Positions 41,705 to 52,923 of a stretch of 59,088 nucleotides of DNA are shown here, one piece after another. A model generated the notes under the pieces. It made no database searches and had not been told where the DNA came from. It saw nothing but the letters and a program-made list of their open reading frames with translations. Numbering within the stretch: the first letter of the stretch is position 1; every line of letters begins with the position of its first letter. The stretch is from Pseudomonadota bacterium. Lineage in GTDB: Bacteria; Pseudomonadota; Gammaproteobacteria; Steroidobacterales; Steroidobacteraceae. The stretch spans positions 1-59,088 of the forward strand of contig QGVD01000016.1 in the NCBI GenBank assembly GCA_003242685.1, in the 5' to 3' direction. The position numbers and the translations under genes were made by a program.

Positions 41705-44700
41705 ATGAACGATATTTCCCCGGCGCGACCGGCTTTCGTCGTACGGGCCGGCGAGCCTCTTGAATCCCCCGCAGGACAGGCGATCAACCCGCTGTATCTC
41801 GCTCCGGAAGAGCCGGTCGTCCGCCGGCTCGCGGACCGCGCCCGGCTCGAACCGCGGGCTGCCGCAGCCGTGCAGCGCCGCGCGCTCGAGCTCGTGGAGG
41901 CGGTACGCCGCACGAAGAGCGGCGGCGGGCTCGACGCCTTCCTGCGCGAGTACGACCTCGGTTCACGCGAAGGCGTGATTCTCATGTGTCTCGCGGAAGC
42001 GCTGCTGCGCATTCCGGATGCGGAGACGGCCGACCGGCTCATCGCGGACAAGATTCCGGCGGGAGACTGGGAGGAGCATCTCGGCGAGGCGGACTCGCTC
42101 CTCGTGAACGCCTCCACCTGGGGGCTGATGCTCACGGGGCGCATCGTCGAGATCGACCGCAACGAGATCGGCAGCCCTCGCGGCTGGTTCAGCCGGCTCG
42201 CGAGCCGCATCGGCGAACCCCTTGCACGCGCGGCGCTCCGCCAGGCGATGCGCATCATGGGGCACCAGTTCGTGATGGGCCGGACGATCGAGGAAGCGCT
42301 GGAGCGCGCCGGCGGCAGCCGCGAACGCCTCTACCGCTACTCGTTCGACATGCTCGGCGAAGCGGCGCTCACACGCGCGGATGCCGATCGCTACTTCGAG
42401 AAGTACCGCGAGGCGATCGCCGCGGTCGGCGGTCGTGAGCGTCCCGACCGGGACATGGCCGCGCGCCACAGCATCTCGGTGAAGCTCTCTGCGCTGCATC
42501 CGCGTTACGAGTTCTCGCAGCGGCGGCGAGTGCTGGAGGAGCTCGGTCCGCGTCTGCTGTCGCTCGTCGAGCTCGCACGCGCAGCGGGCATCGGCATCAC
42601 GGTCGATGCGGAAGAAGCCGACCGGCTCGAGCTCTCGCTGATGCTCATCGATCGGGTGCTCGCGAGTCCCGTGACCGACGGCTACGACGGCTTCGGGCTC
42701 GCGGTTCAGGCCTACCAGAAGCGCGCCTGGCCGCTGCTCGAATGGCTGATCGGGCGCGCACGCTCGCTCGGACGGCGCATCAACGTGCGCCTCGTCAAGG
42801 GCGCGTACTGGGACAGCGAGATCAAGCGCGCGCAGGAGCGGGGGCTCGCGGGCTTTCCGGTCTTCACGCGCAAGTGCAACACGGACGTGTCCTATCTCGC
42901 ATGCGCCCGGCTGCTCGCAGGCGCGGGCGATGTCATCTATCCGCAGTTCGCCACGCACAACGCGCACACGGTGGCTTACGTGATCGAGCTCTTCGGCGGT
43001 CGGCCGGGGGCGTTCGAGTTCCAGCGTCTGCACGGCATGGGCGAGGAGCTGTACGCACAGCTCGTCTCGGACGAAGAGCCGTTCCCGTGTCGCGTCTACG
43101 CGCCGGTCGGTGCGCACGAGGATCTGCTGCCTTATCTCGTGCGCCGCCTGCTGGAGAACGGCGCCAATACGTCTTTCGTCAACCGCATCGTCGATGCGCG
43201 CCTTCCGGCGGAAGCCGTCGTGACGGATCCGGTCGCCGAGGTCGATCGGCTCGAGGAGCTCTCACATCCTCGCATCGCCGAGCCGGCAAGGCTCTACGGC
43301 GAGAGCCGCGTCAACTCGCGCGGAGTCAATCTCGCCGACGGCGGGGAGCTCGAGGCGCTCAAGCGGGAATGTGAGCGTGCGGCGGCGGATACCTGGACCG
43401 CGACGGCCCTCATCGATGGCGCATCCGGCACCGGCGAGCGGGTGACGCTCGTGAGCCCGGCGGACGAGAGACGGGTGGTCGGCACGGTCGTGCAGGCGTC
43501 GACTTCGGACGTCGAACGCGCCCTCTCGAGCGCGGCGGCTGCGCAGTGCGAGTGGGACGAACGTCCCGCAGCGGAGCGGGCGTCAATCCTCGAGCGCGCG
43601 GCCGACGAGTTCGAACGGCGCCGCGGCGAGCTCGTCGCGCGCTGTGTGCTCGAGGCCGGGAAGACACTGCCGGATGCCATCGCCGAAGTGCGCGAGGCGG
43701 TCGACTTCCTGCGCTACTACGCCGGCGAGGCGCGTCGCCTCTTCGGCCATGAGCTGGTGCTGCCCGGACCGACCGGCGAGCGCAATGCGCTGCGTCTGCG
43801 CGGCCGCGGTGTGTTCGCGTGCATCAGTCCGTGGAACTTCCCGCTCGCGATCTTCACGGGGCAGGTGAGCGCCGCGCTCGCGGCGGGCAATGCCGTGATT
43901 GCAAAGCCTGCCGAACAGACGCCGCTCACCGCGGCGCTCGCCGTGGAGATACTGCACGGCGCCGGCGTGCCGCGGAACGTTCTGCAGTTCCTGCCGGGCG
44001 AGGGCGGCACCGTGGGCGCCGCGCTCACGCGCGACTCGAGGATCGCCGGAGTCGCCTTCACCGGCTCCACGGAGACGGCGCGCCTGATCGAACGGAGCTT
44101 GGCCGAGCGGCCGGGGCCTATCGCGACGCTGATCGCCGAGACGGGCGGCATCAACGCGATGATCGTCGACAGCTCGGCACTGCCCGAGCAGGTGGTGCTC
44201 GACGCCGTCGTCTCCGGTTTCAACAGCGCCGGCCAGCGCTGCTCCGCGCTGCGCGTGCTGCTGCTTCAGGAGGAGATCGCGCCTCGGGTGCTCGAGCTCC
44301 TCGCCGGATATATGAACGAGATCCGTGTCGGCGATCCCGCGCTGCTCGAGACGGACGTGGGTCCCGTGATCGATCGCGACGCGCTCGCCATGCTCGAGAC
44401 GCATGCGGAGAAGCTCTCGAAGACGGCAGGCTGGACTCACCGCGTGACGCTGCCGCCCGAGACCCGGCACGGCCGTTTCTTCGCACCGCTCGTGGCCGAG
44501 ATCGGCTCGCTGCGCGCGCTCGAACGCGAAGTGTTCGGACCCATCGTGCACGTCGTGCGCTGGCGCGCGAGCGAGCTCGATGCCGTGGTGGATGCCGTCA
44601 ACGCCCTGGGCTATGGCCTCACGCTCGGCGTCCATACGCGCATCGATACGGTTGCTGAGCGCATCGCGCGGCGTGCGCGGGTGGGCAACGTCTACGTCAA

Positions 44701-44881
44701 CCGGAACATGATCGGTGCCGTGGTCGGTGTGCAGCCGTTCGGCGGCAGCGGGCTCTCGGGGACGGGTCCGAAAGCCGGCGGTCCGCACTATCTGCTGCGC
44801 TTCGCGACCGAGCAGACCGTCACGATCAACACGGCGGCGGTCGGCGGCAACGCGAGCCTGCTGTCGCTCGCGGACGAATAG
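41705..44881 (+). CDS. putA: Bifunctional proline dehydrogenase / L-glutamate gamma-semialdehyde dehydrogenase
   Basis: PutA oxidises proline to glutamate in two steps, FAD then NAD. From the ATG at 41705 it has 1058 residues. It lacks the N-terminal ribbon-helix-helix DNA-binding domain of the 1320-residue Escherichia coli protein, so it is the non-regulatory type. The PRODH barrel shows SVKLSALHPRYE, VRLVKGAYWDSEIKRAQ and FATHNAHT. The aldehyde dehydrogenase part shows SPWNFPLAIFTGQ, FTGSTETA, ETGGINAM, nucleophile Cys846 in SAGQRCSALR and EVFGPIV. The TACACT before it could be a -10, leaving almost no leader. Serine deaminase follows 18 bases later. Confidence 0.97.
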   Translation: MNDISPARPAFVVRAGEPLESPAGQAINPLYLAPEEPVVRRLADRARLEPRAAAAVQRRALELVEAVRRTKSGGGLDAFLREYDLGSREGVILMCLAEALLRIPDAETADRLIADKIPAGDWEEHLGEADSLLVNASTWGLMLTGRIVEIDRNEIGSPRGWFSRLASRIGEPLARAALRQAMRIMGHQFVMGRTIEEALERAGGSRERLYRYSFDMLGEAALTRADADRYFEKYREAIAAVGGRERPDRDMAARHSISVKLSALHPRYEFSQRRRVLEELGPRLLSLVELARAAGIGITVDAEEADRLELSLMLIDRVLASPVTDGYDGFGLAVQAYQKRAWPLLEWLIGRARSLGRRINVRLVKGAYWDSEIKRAQERGLAGFPVFTRKCNTDVSYLACARLLAGAGDVIYPQFATHNAHTVAYVIELFGGRPGAFEFQRLHGMGEELYAQLVSDEEPFPCRVYAPVGAHEDLLPYLVRRLLENGANTSFVNRIVDARLPAEAVVTDPVAEVDRLEELSHPRIAEPARLYGESRVNSRGVNLADGGELEALKRECERAAADTWTATALIDGASGTGERVTLVSPADERRVVGTVVQASTSDVERALSSAAAAQCEWDERPAAERASILERAADEFERRRGELVARCVLEAGKTLPDAIAEVREAVDFLRYYAGEARRLFGHELVLPGPTGERNALRLRGRGVFACISPWNFPLAIFTGQVSAALAAGNAVIAKPAEQTPLTAALAVEILHGAGVPRNVLQFLPGEGGTVGAALTRDSRIAGVAFTGSTETARLIERSLAERPGPIATLIAETGGINAMIVDSSALPEQVVLDAVVSGFNSAGQRCSALRVLLLQEEIAPRVLELLAGYMNEIRVGDPALLETDVGPVIDRDALAMLETHAEKLSKTAGWTHRVTLPPETRHGRFFAPLVAEIGSLRALEREVFGPIVHVVRWRASELDAVVDAVNALGYGLTLGVHTRIDTVAERIARRARVGNVYVNRNMIGAVVGVQPFGGSGLSGTGPKAGGPHYLLRFATEQTVTINTAAVGGNASLLSLADE

Positions 44882-44899
44882 GGGAACGGATTCCTGCCG

Positions 44900-46270
44900 A
44901 TGACACTCAGCGTATTCGACATCTTCAAGATCGGCATCGGTCCGTCGAGCTCGCACACGATGGGCCCCATGCGCGCCGCGCGGGAGTTCGCGCTGGGGCT
45001 CGAGCGCGATGGGCTGCTTCCGGCAACCCGTGAGATCGCGGTGCGGCTCTACGGTTCGCTGGCGCTCACGGGGCTCGGCCACGGCACGGATCGCGCCGTG
45101 CTGCTCGGCCTCGAAGGCGCCGAGCCCGAGACCATCGATCCCGACGGAATGGAGCCGGCGCTCGCACGCATCCGCTCGCAGCGCACGCTGCACCTGCTCG
45201 GCCGGCACGAGATTCCCTTCGACGAGCCCATGCAGCTCCTCTTCATGCGGCAGGAGCGGCTGCCCGCGCATTCGAACGGCATGCGCTTCGCGGCGCTGGA
45301 TGCCGCTGGAAAGCTGCTGCGCGAGGAGGAGTACTACTCCATCGGCGGCGGCTTCATCGCGCGCGCCGGGGAGCCGACGGCGATCGAGTCGAGCGGATCG
45401 AAAGCGGACGTGCCGTATCCGTTCTCTTCGGCGGAGGAGCTGCTGCGTCACTGCCGCGAGGCAGGGCTCGACATTCACGAGCTCGTGCTCGCGAACGAGC
45501 GCACGTGGCGAACGGAGGACGAGATCCGCACGGGGCTGCTCCACATCTGGCAGGTGATGCAGCAGTGCGTGAAGCGCGGCTTCCGTCAGTCCGGCGTGCT
45601 GCCTGGCGTGCTGAAGGTGCGCCGCCGTGCGCCGAAGCTCTATCGGATGTTGAGCGAAGGCGGCTCGCGCGGACCGCTCGACGCGGTGGACTGGGTCAAT
45701 GCCTGGGCGCTCGCGGTGAACGAAGAGAACGCCGCCGGCGGACGTGTAGTCACCGCACCGACCAACGGAGCAGCGGGCATCGTGCCGGCAGTGCTGCACT
45801 ACTACCGGCAGTTCGAGCCCGGTGCGAGTGACGAAGGCGTGATTCGCTTCCTGCTCACCGCCGGCGCGATCGGGATGCTCTACAAGAAGAACGCCTCGAT
45901 CTCGGGCGCCGAGATGGGCTGCCAGGGAGAGGTCGGTGTCGCATGCTCCATGGCGGCAGCCGGTCTCGTGTCCGCGCTGCACGGCACGAACGAGCAGGTG
46001 GAGAACGCCGCCGAGATCGGCATGGAGCACAACCTCGGGCTCACCTGCGATCCCGTCGCGGGGCTCGTGCAGATTCCGTGCATCGAGCGCAACGCCATGG
46101 GTGCGGTGAAGGCGATCAACGCCGCACGGCTCGCGATGCGCGGCGACGGGACGCACAAGGTAACGCTCGATCAGGTCATCGCCACCATGCGCCAGACCGG
46201 CGCCGACATGTCGAGCATCTACAAGGAAACCTCGCAGGGCGGGCTCGCCGTCAACGTTCCGGAGTGCTAG
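44900..46270 (+). CDS. sdaA: L-serine ammonia-lyase (single chain, iron-sulfur type)
   Basis: SdaA deaminates L-serine to pyruvate using a 4Fe-4S cluster. The 456 residues hold the beta domain first (SVFDIFKIGIGPSSSHTMG) and the alpha domain after (about 180-456). Cluster cysteines are visible in GCQGEVGVACSMA and LTCDPVAGLVQIPCIERN. It follows putA by 18 bases, suggesting joint expression. Its last four bases (CTAG) are also the last four bases of sixA on the other strand. Confidence 0.97.
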   Translation: MTLSVFDIFKIGIGPSSSHTMGPMRAAREFALGLERDGLLPATREIAVRLYGSLALTGLGHGTDRAVLLGLEGAEPETIDPDGMEPALARIRSQRTLHLLGRHEIPFDEPMQLLFMRQERLPAHSNGMRFAALDAAGKLLREEEYYSIGGGFIARAGEPTAIESSGSKADVPYPFSSAEELLRHCREAGLDIHELVLANERTWRTEDEIRTGLLHIWQVMQQCVKRGFRQSGVLPGVLKVRRRAPKLYRMLSEGGSRGPLDAVDWVNAWALAVNEENAAGGRVVTAPTNGAAGIVPAVLHYYRQFEPGASDEGVIRFLLTAGAIGMLYKKNASISGAEMGCQGEVGVACSMAAAGLVSALHGTNEQVENAAEIGMEHNLGLTCDPVAGLVQIPCIERNAMGAVKAINAARLAMRGDGTHKVTLDQVIATMRQTGADMSSIYKETSQGGLAVNVPEC

Positions 46271-46773
46271 CTCCAGAGCGGCAGGATGCGCCGCGGCGCC
46301 TCGTGCAGCACGTCCCGTGCGGGCGCAGCGCCGACGGCATTCCATTCGCCGTCCTCGAAGGAGAGGCTGCACAGTGCCGCGGTCGCGAGCTCTCCCTCGA
46401 ACCATTCCGCGGAAAGGCGCCGCGCGAGCTCGGAGATGCCGGGGTTGTGGCCGACGATCATGAGGTGACGGATGCGCGGGCCGGTCGAGTGAACGATCCG
46501 CAGGACGTCGCTCGCCCGCGCGAGATACAGGCGCTCCTCGAAGCGCAGCCGTCTGCCGTCGATACGCGCTTCGCGCACCAGGATCTCCGCAGTCTGCTGC
46601 GCGCGCCGCGCGGGGCTCGTGAGCATCAGATCGGGGCGCAGTTCGAGTTCCGCGAGCCTGCGCGCCATGTACTCCGCCTCCGCAACGCCACGCCGATCGA
46701 GCGGACGATCGAAATCGCCGCCCGTGTTCTTCCATTGAGCGCTCGCGTGGCGCAGGAGGGTCAGCCGGATCAC
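46267..46773 (-). CDS. sixA: Phosphohistidine phosphatase SixA
   Basis: SixA removes phosphate from histidine of phosphotransfer proteins, such as ArcB HPt or PTS components. The 168-residue product has the RHG motif LLRHASAQWKN, TSPARRAQQTAE and the second His in IVGHNPGISEL. It starts with GTG in a four-base GTGA overlap with the Rieske gene, so it is translated with the suf operon. It converges with sdaA and shares the palindromic CTAG stop region. Confidence 0.93.
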   Translation of the reverse strand: MIRLTLLRHASAQWKNTGGDFDRPLDRRGVAEAEYMARRLAELELRPDLMLTSPARRAQQTAEILVREARIDGRRLRFEERLYLARASDVLRIVHSTGPRIRHLMIVGHNPGISELARRLSAEWFEGELATAALCSLSFEDGEWNAVGAAPARDVLHEAPRRILPLWS

Positions 46774-47087
46774 GGGGGCAGCTCGATCAGCACGCGACCG
46801 TCCCGTTCGCGAACACGGAAGGTGCGGACCGGCTCATAGGCCGGCGGCGTCAGCGCCTCGCCGGTGCGCAGGCAGAAGCGCGCACCGTGGCGCGGACAGA
46901 TGATCTCGCACGACTCGACCTCGGCACCCGTCAGCGGCTCACCGTCGTGTGTGCAGCGATCTTCCACCGCGTAGAGCTCGGAGCCGCATCTCACGACGAC
47001 GACCCCGAAACCGTCCACTTCCACCGAGAGCGGCTCGGTCTCGCTCACTGCCTCGATCGGCCCGACGTCGACCCAGTTCCCGGACAC
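46770..47087 (-). CDS. Rieske-type [2Fe-2S] ferredoxin
   Basis: The 105-residue protein is a small soluble Rieske domain, with cluster ligands Cys45 and His47 in CTHDGEPL and Cys64 and His67 in CPRHGARF. It resembles ferredoxin components of ring-hydroxylating dioxygenases, but no oxygenase is nearby. It is the penultimate gene of the suf operon, 33 bases after sufT, with GGAG before its GTG start. A role as acceptor or electron donor in cluster biogenesis is an inference. Confidence 0.92.
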   Translation of the reverse strand: MSGNWVDVGPIEAVSETEPLSVEVDGFGVVVVRCGSELYAVEDRCTHDGEPLTGAEVESCEIICPRHGARFCLRTGEALTPPAYEPVRTFRVRERDGRVLIELPP

Positions 47088-47120
47088 GGTGACGACTTCT
47101 CCGACGGTTGCTGGACCCCT

Positions 47121-47672
47121 TCAGAACATGCCCGTCTGCAGGCGGGCGGCGTCCGACATCATGGACCGGTCCCACGGAGGATCGAAAGTGAGCTCCACGT
47201 TTGCGCACCGCACCGTGGGGATCCGCTCGAGTTTTTCTTTGACGTCCTGCACGAGGATATCTCCCATGCCGCAGCCGGGAGCCGTGAGCGTCATGGTGAC
47301 GTTGACCGTGCGCGTGCCGTCCTCGTGCGTCGTCAGATCGCAGTCGTAGACGAGCCCGAGATCGACGATGTTGATCGGGATCTCCGGGTCGTAGCACGTA
47401 CGGAGCTGGTCCCACACGATGCGCCGGACGTCGTCTTCCGTGGCGTTCGGCGGCAGCTCGGGCGGCATCACCGGCTCCTTGCCGATGGCATCGGCGTCCT
47501 CGCCGGAGATGCGGAACAGATTCCCTTCCATGTACAGCGTGAAGCTGCCGCCCAGCGCCTGCGTGATGAAGCCGGTCTGGCCCGGCTTCAGCGTCATCTC
47601 GATCCCCGAGGGCACCATGACGGCGCGGACCTCGCGGCTGATGATGACCGGTTCGTTCTCGTAGGAGCGCAT
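47121..47672 (-). CDS. sufT: SufT-like iron-sulfur cluster assembly protein (MIP18/DUF59)
   Basis: The 183-residue protein has an N-terminal extension (about 1-70) and a MIP18/DUF59 domain (about 75-175) with YDPEIPINIVDLGLVY and TLTAPGCGMGDILVQDV, the family signature containing one conserved Cys. SufT-type proteins help mature Fe-S enzymes, especially under high demand. The ATG at 47672 follows CGGAG and lies two bases past the sufU stop. It is part of the suf run. Confidence 0.92.
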   Translation of the reverse strand: MRSYENEPVIISREVRAVMVPSGIEMTLKPGQTGFITQALGGSFTLYMEGNLFRISGEDADAIGKEPVMPPELPPNATEDDVRRIVWDQLRTCYDPEIPINIVDLGLVYDCDLTTHEDGTRTVNVTMTLTAPGCGMGDILVQDVKEKLERIPTVRCANVELTFDPPWDRSMMSDAARLQTGMF

Positions 47673-47674
47673 CG

Positions 47675-48118
47675 CTACTCCGTGGAGACGACGGCCGCGC
47701 TCCGCTCGAGCGCGGCGTTCAGCGTGTGCCAGCACAGGCTCGCGCACTTGACGCGGGCGGGGTACTCGCGCACGCCGGAGAGCGCGGCGAGCTTGCCGAG
47801 CTCGGGGTCCACCGGTGCGTCGTGCTGTGTCAGCAGCGCGTGGATCCGCTCGAACAGCTCCGCGATGGCCGAGCGGTCCTTGCCCTTGACGGCCTCCGTC
47901 ATGAGCGACGCCGATGCCGTCGAGATCGCGCAGCCCTTGCCCTCGAAACGCACGTCCGTCACGCGATCGCCGTCGAGCCTGAGATAGACCGACAGGCGAT
48001 CGCCGCACAGCGGGTTGTTGCCCTCGGCCACGGCGTCCGCCGGCTCGAGACGCCCGAAGTTCCTCGGCCTGCGGTTGTGGTCGAGGATGACGTCGCGGTA
48101 GAGATCCTTCAGCTCCAT
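47675..48118 (-). CDS. sufU: SufU-type iron-sulfur/zinc scaffold protein
   Basis: The 147-residue protein has the IscU/SufU fold with three family Cys sites: NPLCGD, GKGCAIS and RVKCASLCW, plus Asp after the first. SufU binds zinc and activates SufS by accepting sulfur; in some bacteria it may serve as scaffold. The gene overlaps the sufS stop by one base. Its presence in place of sufE is notable, as sufE is more common in gammaproteobacteria. Confidence 0.94.
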   Translation of the reverse strand: MELKDLYRDVILDHNRRPRNFGRLEPADAVAEGNNPLCGDRLSVYLRLDGDRVTDVRFEGKGCAISTASASLMTEAVKGKDRSAIAELFERIHALLTQHDAPVDPELGKLAALSGVREYPARVKCASLCWHTLNAALERSAAVVSTE

Positions 48119-49371
48119 CAGCCGAACACCTCGCGCGCCTTGTGCAGCGCCGCCACGAGCCGCTCGACGTCCTGCGGCGTGTTGTAGCAGCCGAACGACG
48201 CGCGCGCCGTCGCCGGGATGCCGAAGAACTCCATGACCGGCATCGCGCAGTGGTGCCCGGAGCGCACCGCGACGCCTTCGCTGTCGAGAATGGTGCCGAT
48301 GTCGTGGGGGTGAATGTCGCGCATGGTGAAGGACACGACGGCGGCCTTGCGCTCGGCCGTGCCGATGATTTCGAGCCCGTCGATCCGGCTCAGTTCCTTC
48401 GTTGCGAGCTCGAGCAGCGCATGCTCGTGCGCGGCGATCGCATCGAGCCCGAGCCCTTCCACGTAATCCATCGCTGCCGCGAGTCCGACCGCACCCGAGA
48501 TGTGCGGCGTGCCCGCCTCGAACTTCCACGGCAGGTCGTTGTAGGTCGTGTGCTCGAAGGAGACCGTGAGGATCATGTCTCCGCCGCCCTGCCACGGCGG
48601 CATCTCGGCGAGCAGCTCCTCGCGCCCGTACAGCACTCCGATGCCGGTCGGCCCGTAGAGCTTGTGGCCGGAGAAGGCGTAGAAGTCGCAGCCGAGCGCG
48701 CGCACGTCGACGGCGATGTGCGGGACGGCCTGCGCACCGTCGAGCAGCACCGGCACGCCGCGCGCATGCGCCGCCTCCACGATCCGCTCGACCGGAAGAA
48801 TCGTGCCGAGCGCGTTCGACACGTGCGCCACGGCGACGAGCCGCGTGCGAGGGGAGAGGAGACGTTCGAACTCGTCCCAGATCAGCTCTCCGCGCCGGTT
48901 GATCGGCGCCACCTTGAGCGTGCAGCCGGTCTGCTCGCGCAGCATCTGCCACGGCACGATGTTCGCGTGATGCTCGAGCGCGGTGATGAGGATCTCGTCG
49001 CCCGGGCCCACCCGCGGCCGTGCATACGACTGCGCGACCAGATTGATCGCCTCCGTCGTGCCGCGCACGAAGATGATCTCCTTCGTGCTGCGCGCGTTGA
49101 GAAAGCGCCGCACGCGCTCGCGTGCGCCTTCGAAGGCTTCCGTCGCCGCCTGGCTCAGCGCGTGCACGCCCCGGTGCACGTTCGCGTGGGAGTGCGTCTC
49201 GTAGTGCTCCACCGCGCGCAGGACGGCGAGCGGGCGCTGGGCGGAAGCGGCGTTGTCGAGGTACACGAGCGGCTTGCCGCCGACCTCGCGCGCGAGGATC
49301 GGAAAATCGCGCCGGACGCGCTCGACGTCGTAGGCGCCCGGCCGCGAAACGTTCGGCAGCGTAGCCGCCAT
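48118..49371 (-). CDS. sufS: Cysteine desulfurase SufS
   Basis: SufS is a PLP enzyme giving persulfide sulfur from cysteine. The 417-residue product shows LDNAASAQRP, the ALEHHANIVPW motif with His, the PLP lysine in FSGHKLYGPTG and the catalytic Cys in RSGHHCAMP. It starts with ATG in a one-base overlap with the sufD stop and overlaps sufU by one base, so the three genes are translationally coupled. Confidence 0.97.
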   Translation of the reverse strand: MAATLPNVSRPGAYDVERVRRDFPILAREVGGKPLVYLDNAASAQRPLAVLRAVEHYETHSHANVHRGVHALSQAATEAFEGARERVRRFLNARSTKEIIFVRGTTEAINLVAQSYARPRVGPGDEILITALEHHANIVPWQMLREQTGCTLKVAPINRRGELIWDEFERLLSPRTRLVAVAHVSNALGTILPVERIVEAAHARGVPVLLDGAQAVPHIAVDVRALGCDFYAFSGHKLYGPTGIGVLYGREELLAEMPPWQGGGDMILTVSFEHTTYNDLPWKFEAGTPHISGAVGLAAAMDYVEGLGLDAIAAHEHALLELATKELSRIDGLEIIGTAERKAAVVSFTMRDIHPHDIGTILDSEGVAVRSGHHCAMPVMEFFGIPATARASFGCYNTPQDVERLVAALHKAREVFG

Positions 49372-50690
49372 CAGAGCAACTCCTTCAATGCAGTGGTCTC
49401 GTTCATCTGTCCGGCGAGACTGCGCTCGATCTGCCGCCGCAGCTCGGGCACCGCAATCTTCGCGACCACGTCCTCGAGAAACGCCCACTTGAGGAGTCTC
49501 TGAGCGGTGTCGCGCTCGAGTCCGCGCGAGAGCAGGTAGAAGAGCATGTCGTCGTCGAGCTTGCCGGCGGTGGCGCCGTGGCTGCAGCGCACGTCGTCCG
49601 TGTAGATCTCGAGCTGCGGCCGCACGTCGATCTCGGCCTCGGGGCCGGCGAGCAGGCCGCGCAGCGACTGGCGCGAGTCCGTACCGTGTGCGCCTTCGCG
49701 CACGATGACCTTGCCGTTGAACGCGGCGCGCGCGCGGCCCCCCGCGATGCCTCTGAAAGTCTGCTCGGTCTTCGCACGAGGCGCCGCGTGCTCGACGAGC
49801 GCGAACGTGTCGTGGACCTGGTGGCGGTCCGCCACGCAGACGGCGTGGAGCCCCACTTCGGCGAGCTCGCCGGTGAGCCGCACCTGGATCGTCGATCGCG
49901 CGGACGCTGCGCCGAGGCTCACCATGTACAGGCGATACGCGGCACCGTGCGCGATGCCTGCGGTCAGCGTGTCGATCCACAGCGCCTTCGGTCCCATCTC
50001 CTGCACGCGGTAGTGGTCGACCGCAGCGTTCCGGCCGAGGACGATGTCGACGGCAGGGGCGCTGAAGCTCGACTCGGCGCCGAGGCTCACGTGACGCTCG
50101 ATGAGACCGAGGCGCGCGTCCGGCTCCACGTCGAGCTCGAGGCGCGGATAGGCGGCGCCGGATTCGGCATCGCCCGTCGACACGAAGAGCAGCTCCATGC
50201 ACGCCGGGCACTGCGCTCCGGTCCGCGCCCGGATGCGGGCGACGTCGAGCGCGAACGCCTCGTTGAGCGCGGCGAAACGCGCGTCCGCCGGAGCGGGCAG
50301 CGCGCTCGCGGCAGCGAGGCGCTCCGATGCCTCCCGCGAACGGCTGGCGACCGAGAGTGTGACACCCGAGGAGCTCTCGAGCGGGCAGGAGAGGGCGGGG
50401 GCGAACACGCCGTCGACGAACGTGTAGCGCGCGTAACCCTGGATCGGCGCGGGCAGATCAGCGGCTAGCAGCGAAGGCTCCGTACGCGGCGCAACGGGTG
50501 CGAAGCGCATGCGCTCGAGCGCACGCAGGTTCGCGTACTTCCAGTTCTCGTCGCGCGACGTCGGCAGGCCCTCGCGCGTGAGCACCGCGAGCAGCTCCTC
50601 GCGCCGCTGCGGCGGTACGACGCCGGCCGGCAGCCGCGATGCGGCTGCGCGGAATTCCTCGGCGATGCGTGCGGTGAGCGGGGCCGTCAT
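49371..50690 (-). CDS. sufD: Fe-S cluster assembly protein SufD
   Basis: SufD forms the SufBC2D scaffold complex with SufB and SufC. I start it at the ATG at 50690, two bases past the sufC stop, giving 439 residues. It has the N-terminal helical part ending in DENWKYANLRALERMRF and the beta-helix core with FRGIAGGRARAAFNGKV and RCSHGATAGKLDDDMLFYL, where the conserved His lies. It is a fully conventional SufD. Confidence 0.96.
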   Translation of the reverse strand: MTAPLTARIAEEFRAAASRLPAGVVPPQRREELLAVLTREGLPTSRDENWKYANLRALERMRFAPVAPRTEPSLLAADLPAPIQGYARYTFVDGVFAPALSCPLESSSGVTLSVASRSREASERLAAASALPAPADARFAALNEAFALDVARIRARTGAQCPACMELLFVSTGDAESGAAYPRLELDVEPDARLGLIERHVSLGAESSFSAPAVDIVLGRNAAVDHYRVQEMGPKALWIDTLTAGIAHGAAYRLYMVSLGAASARSTIQVRLTGELAEVGLHAVCVADRHQVHDTFALVEHAAPRAKTEQTFRGIAGGRARAAFNGKVIVREGAHGTDSRQSLRGLLAGPEAEIDVRPQLEIYTDDVRCSHGATAGKLDDDMLFYLLSRGLERDTAQRLLKWAFLEDVVAKIAVPELRRQIERSLAGQMNETTALKELL

Positions 50691-50692
50691 CT

Positions 50693-51442
<750 letters not shown>

Positions 51443-51463
51443 TTGCCGTGTCCCGATTCCGTT

Positions 51464-52912
<1,449 letters not shown>

Positions 52913-52923
52913 GGTGCTGCTGC

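Noticed and set aside
43583..46735. Open frame of 1050 codons on the minus strand
   Set aside because: It lies opposite putA and sdaA, whose products match known families over their full length. Its product is Arg/His/Asp-rich with no recognised domain, typical of the antisense frame in GC-rich DNA.
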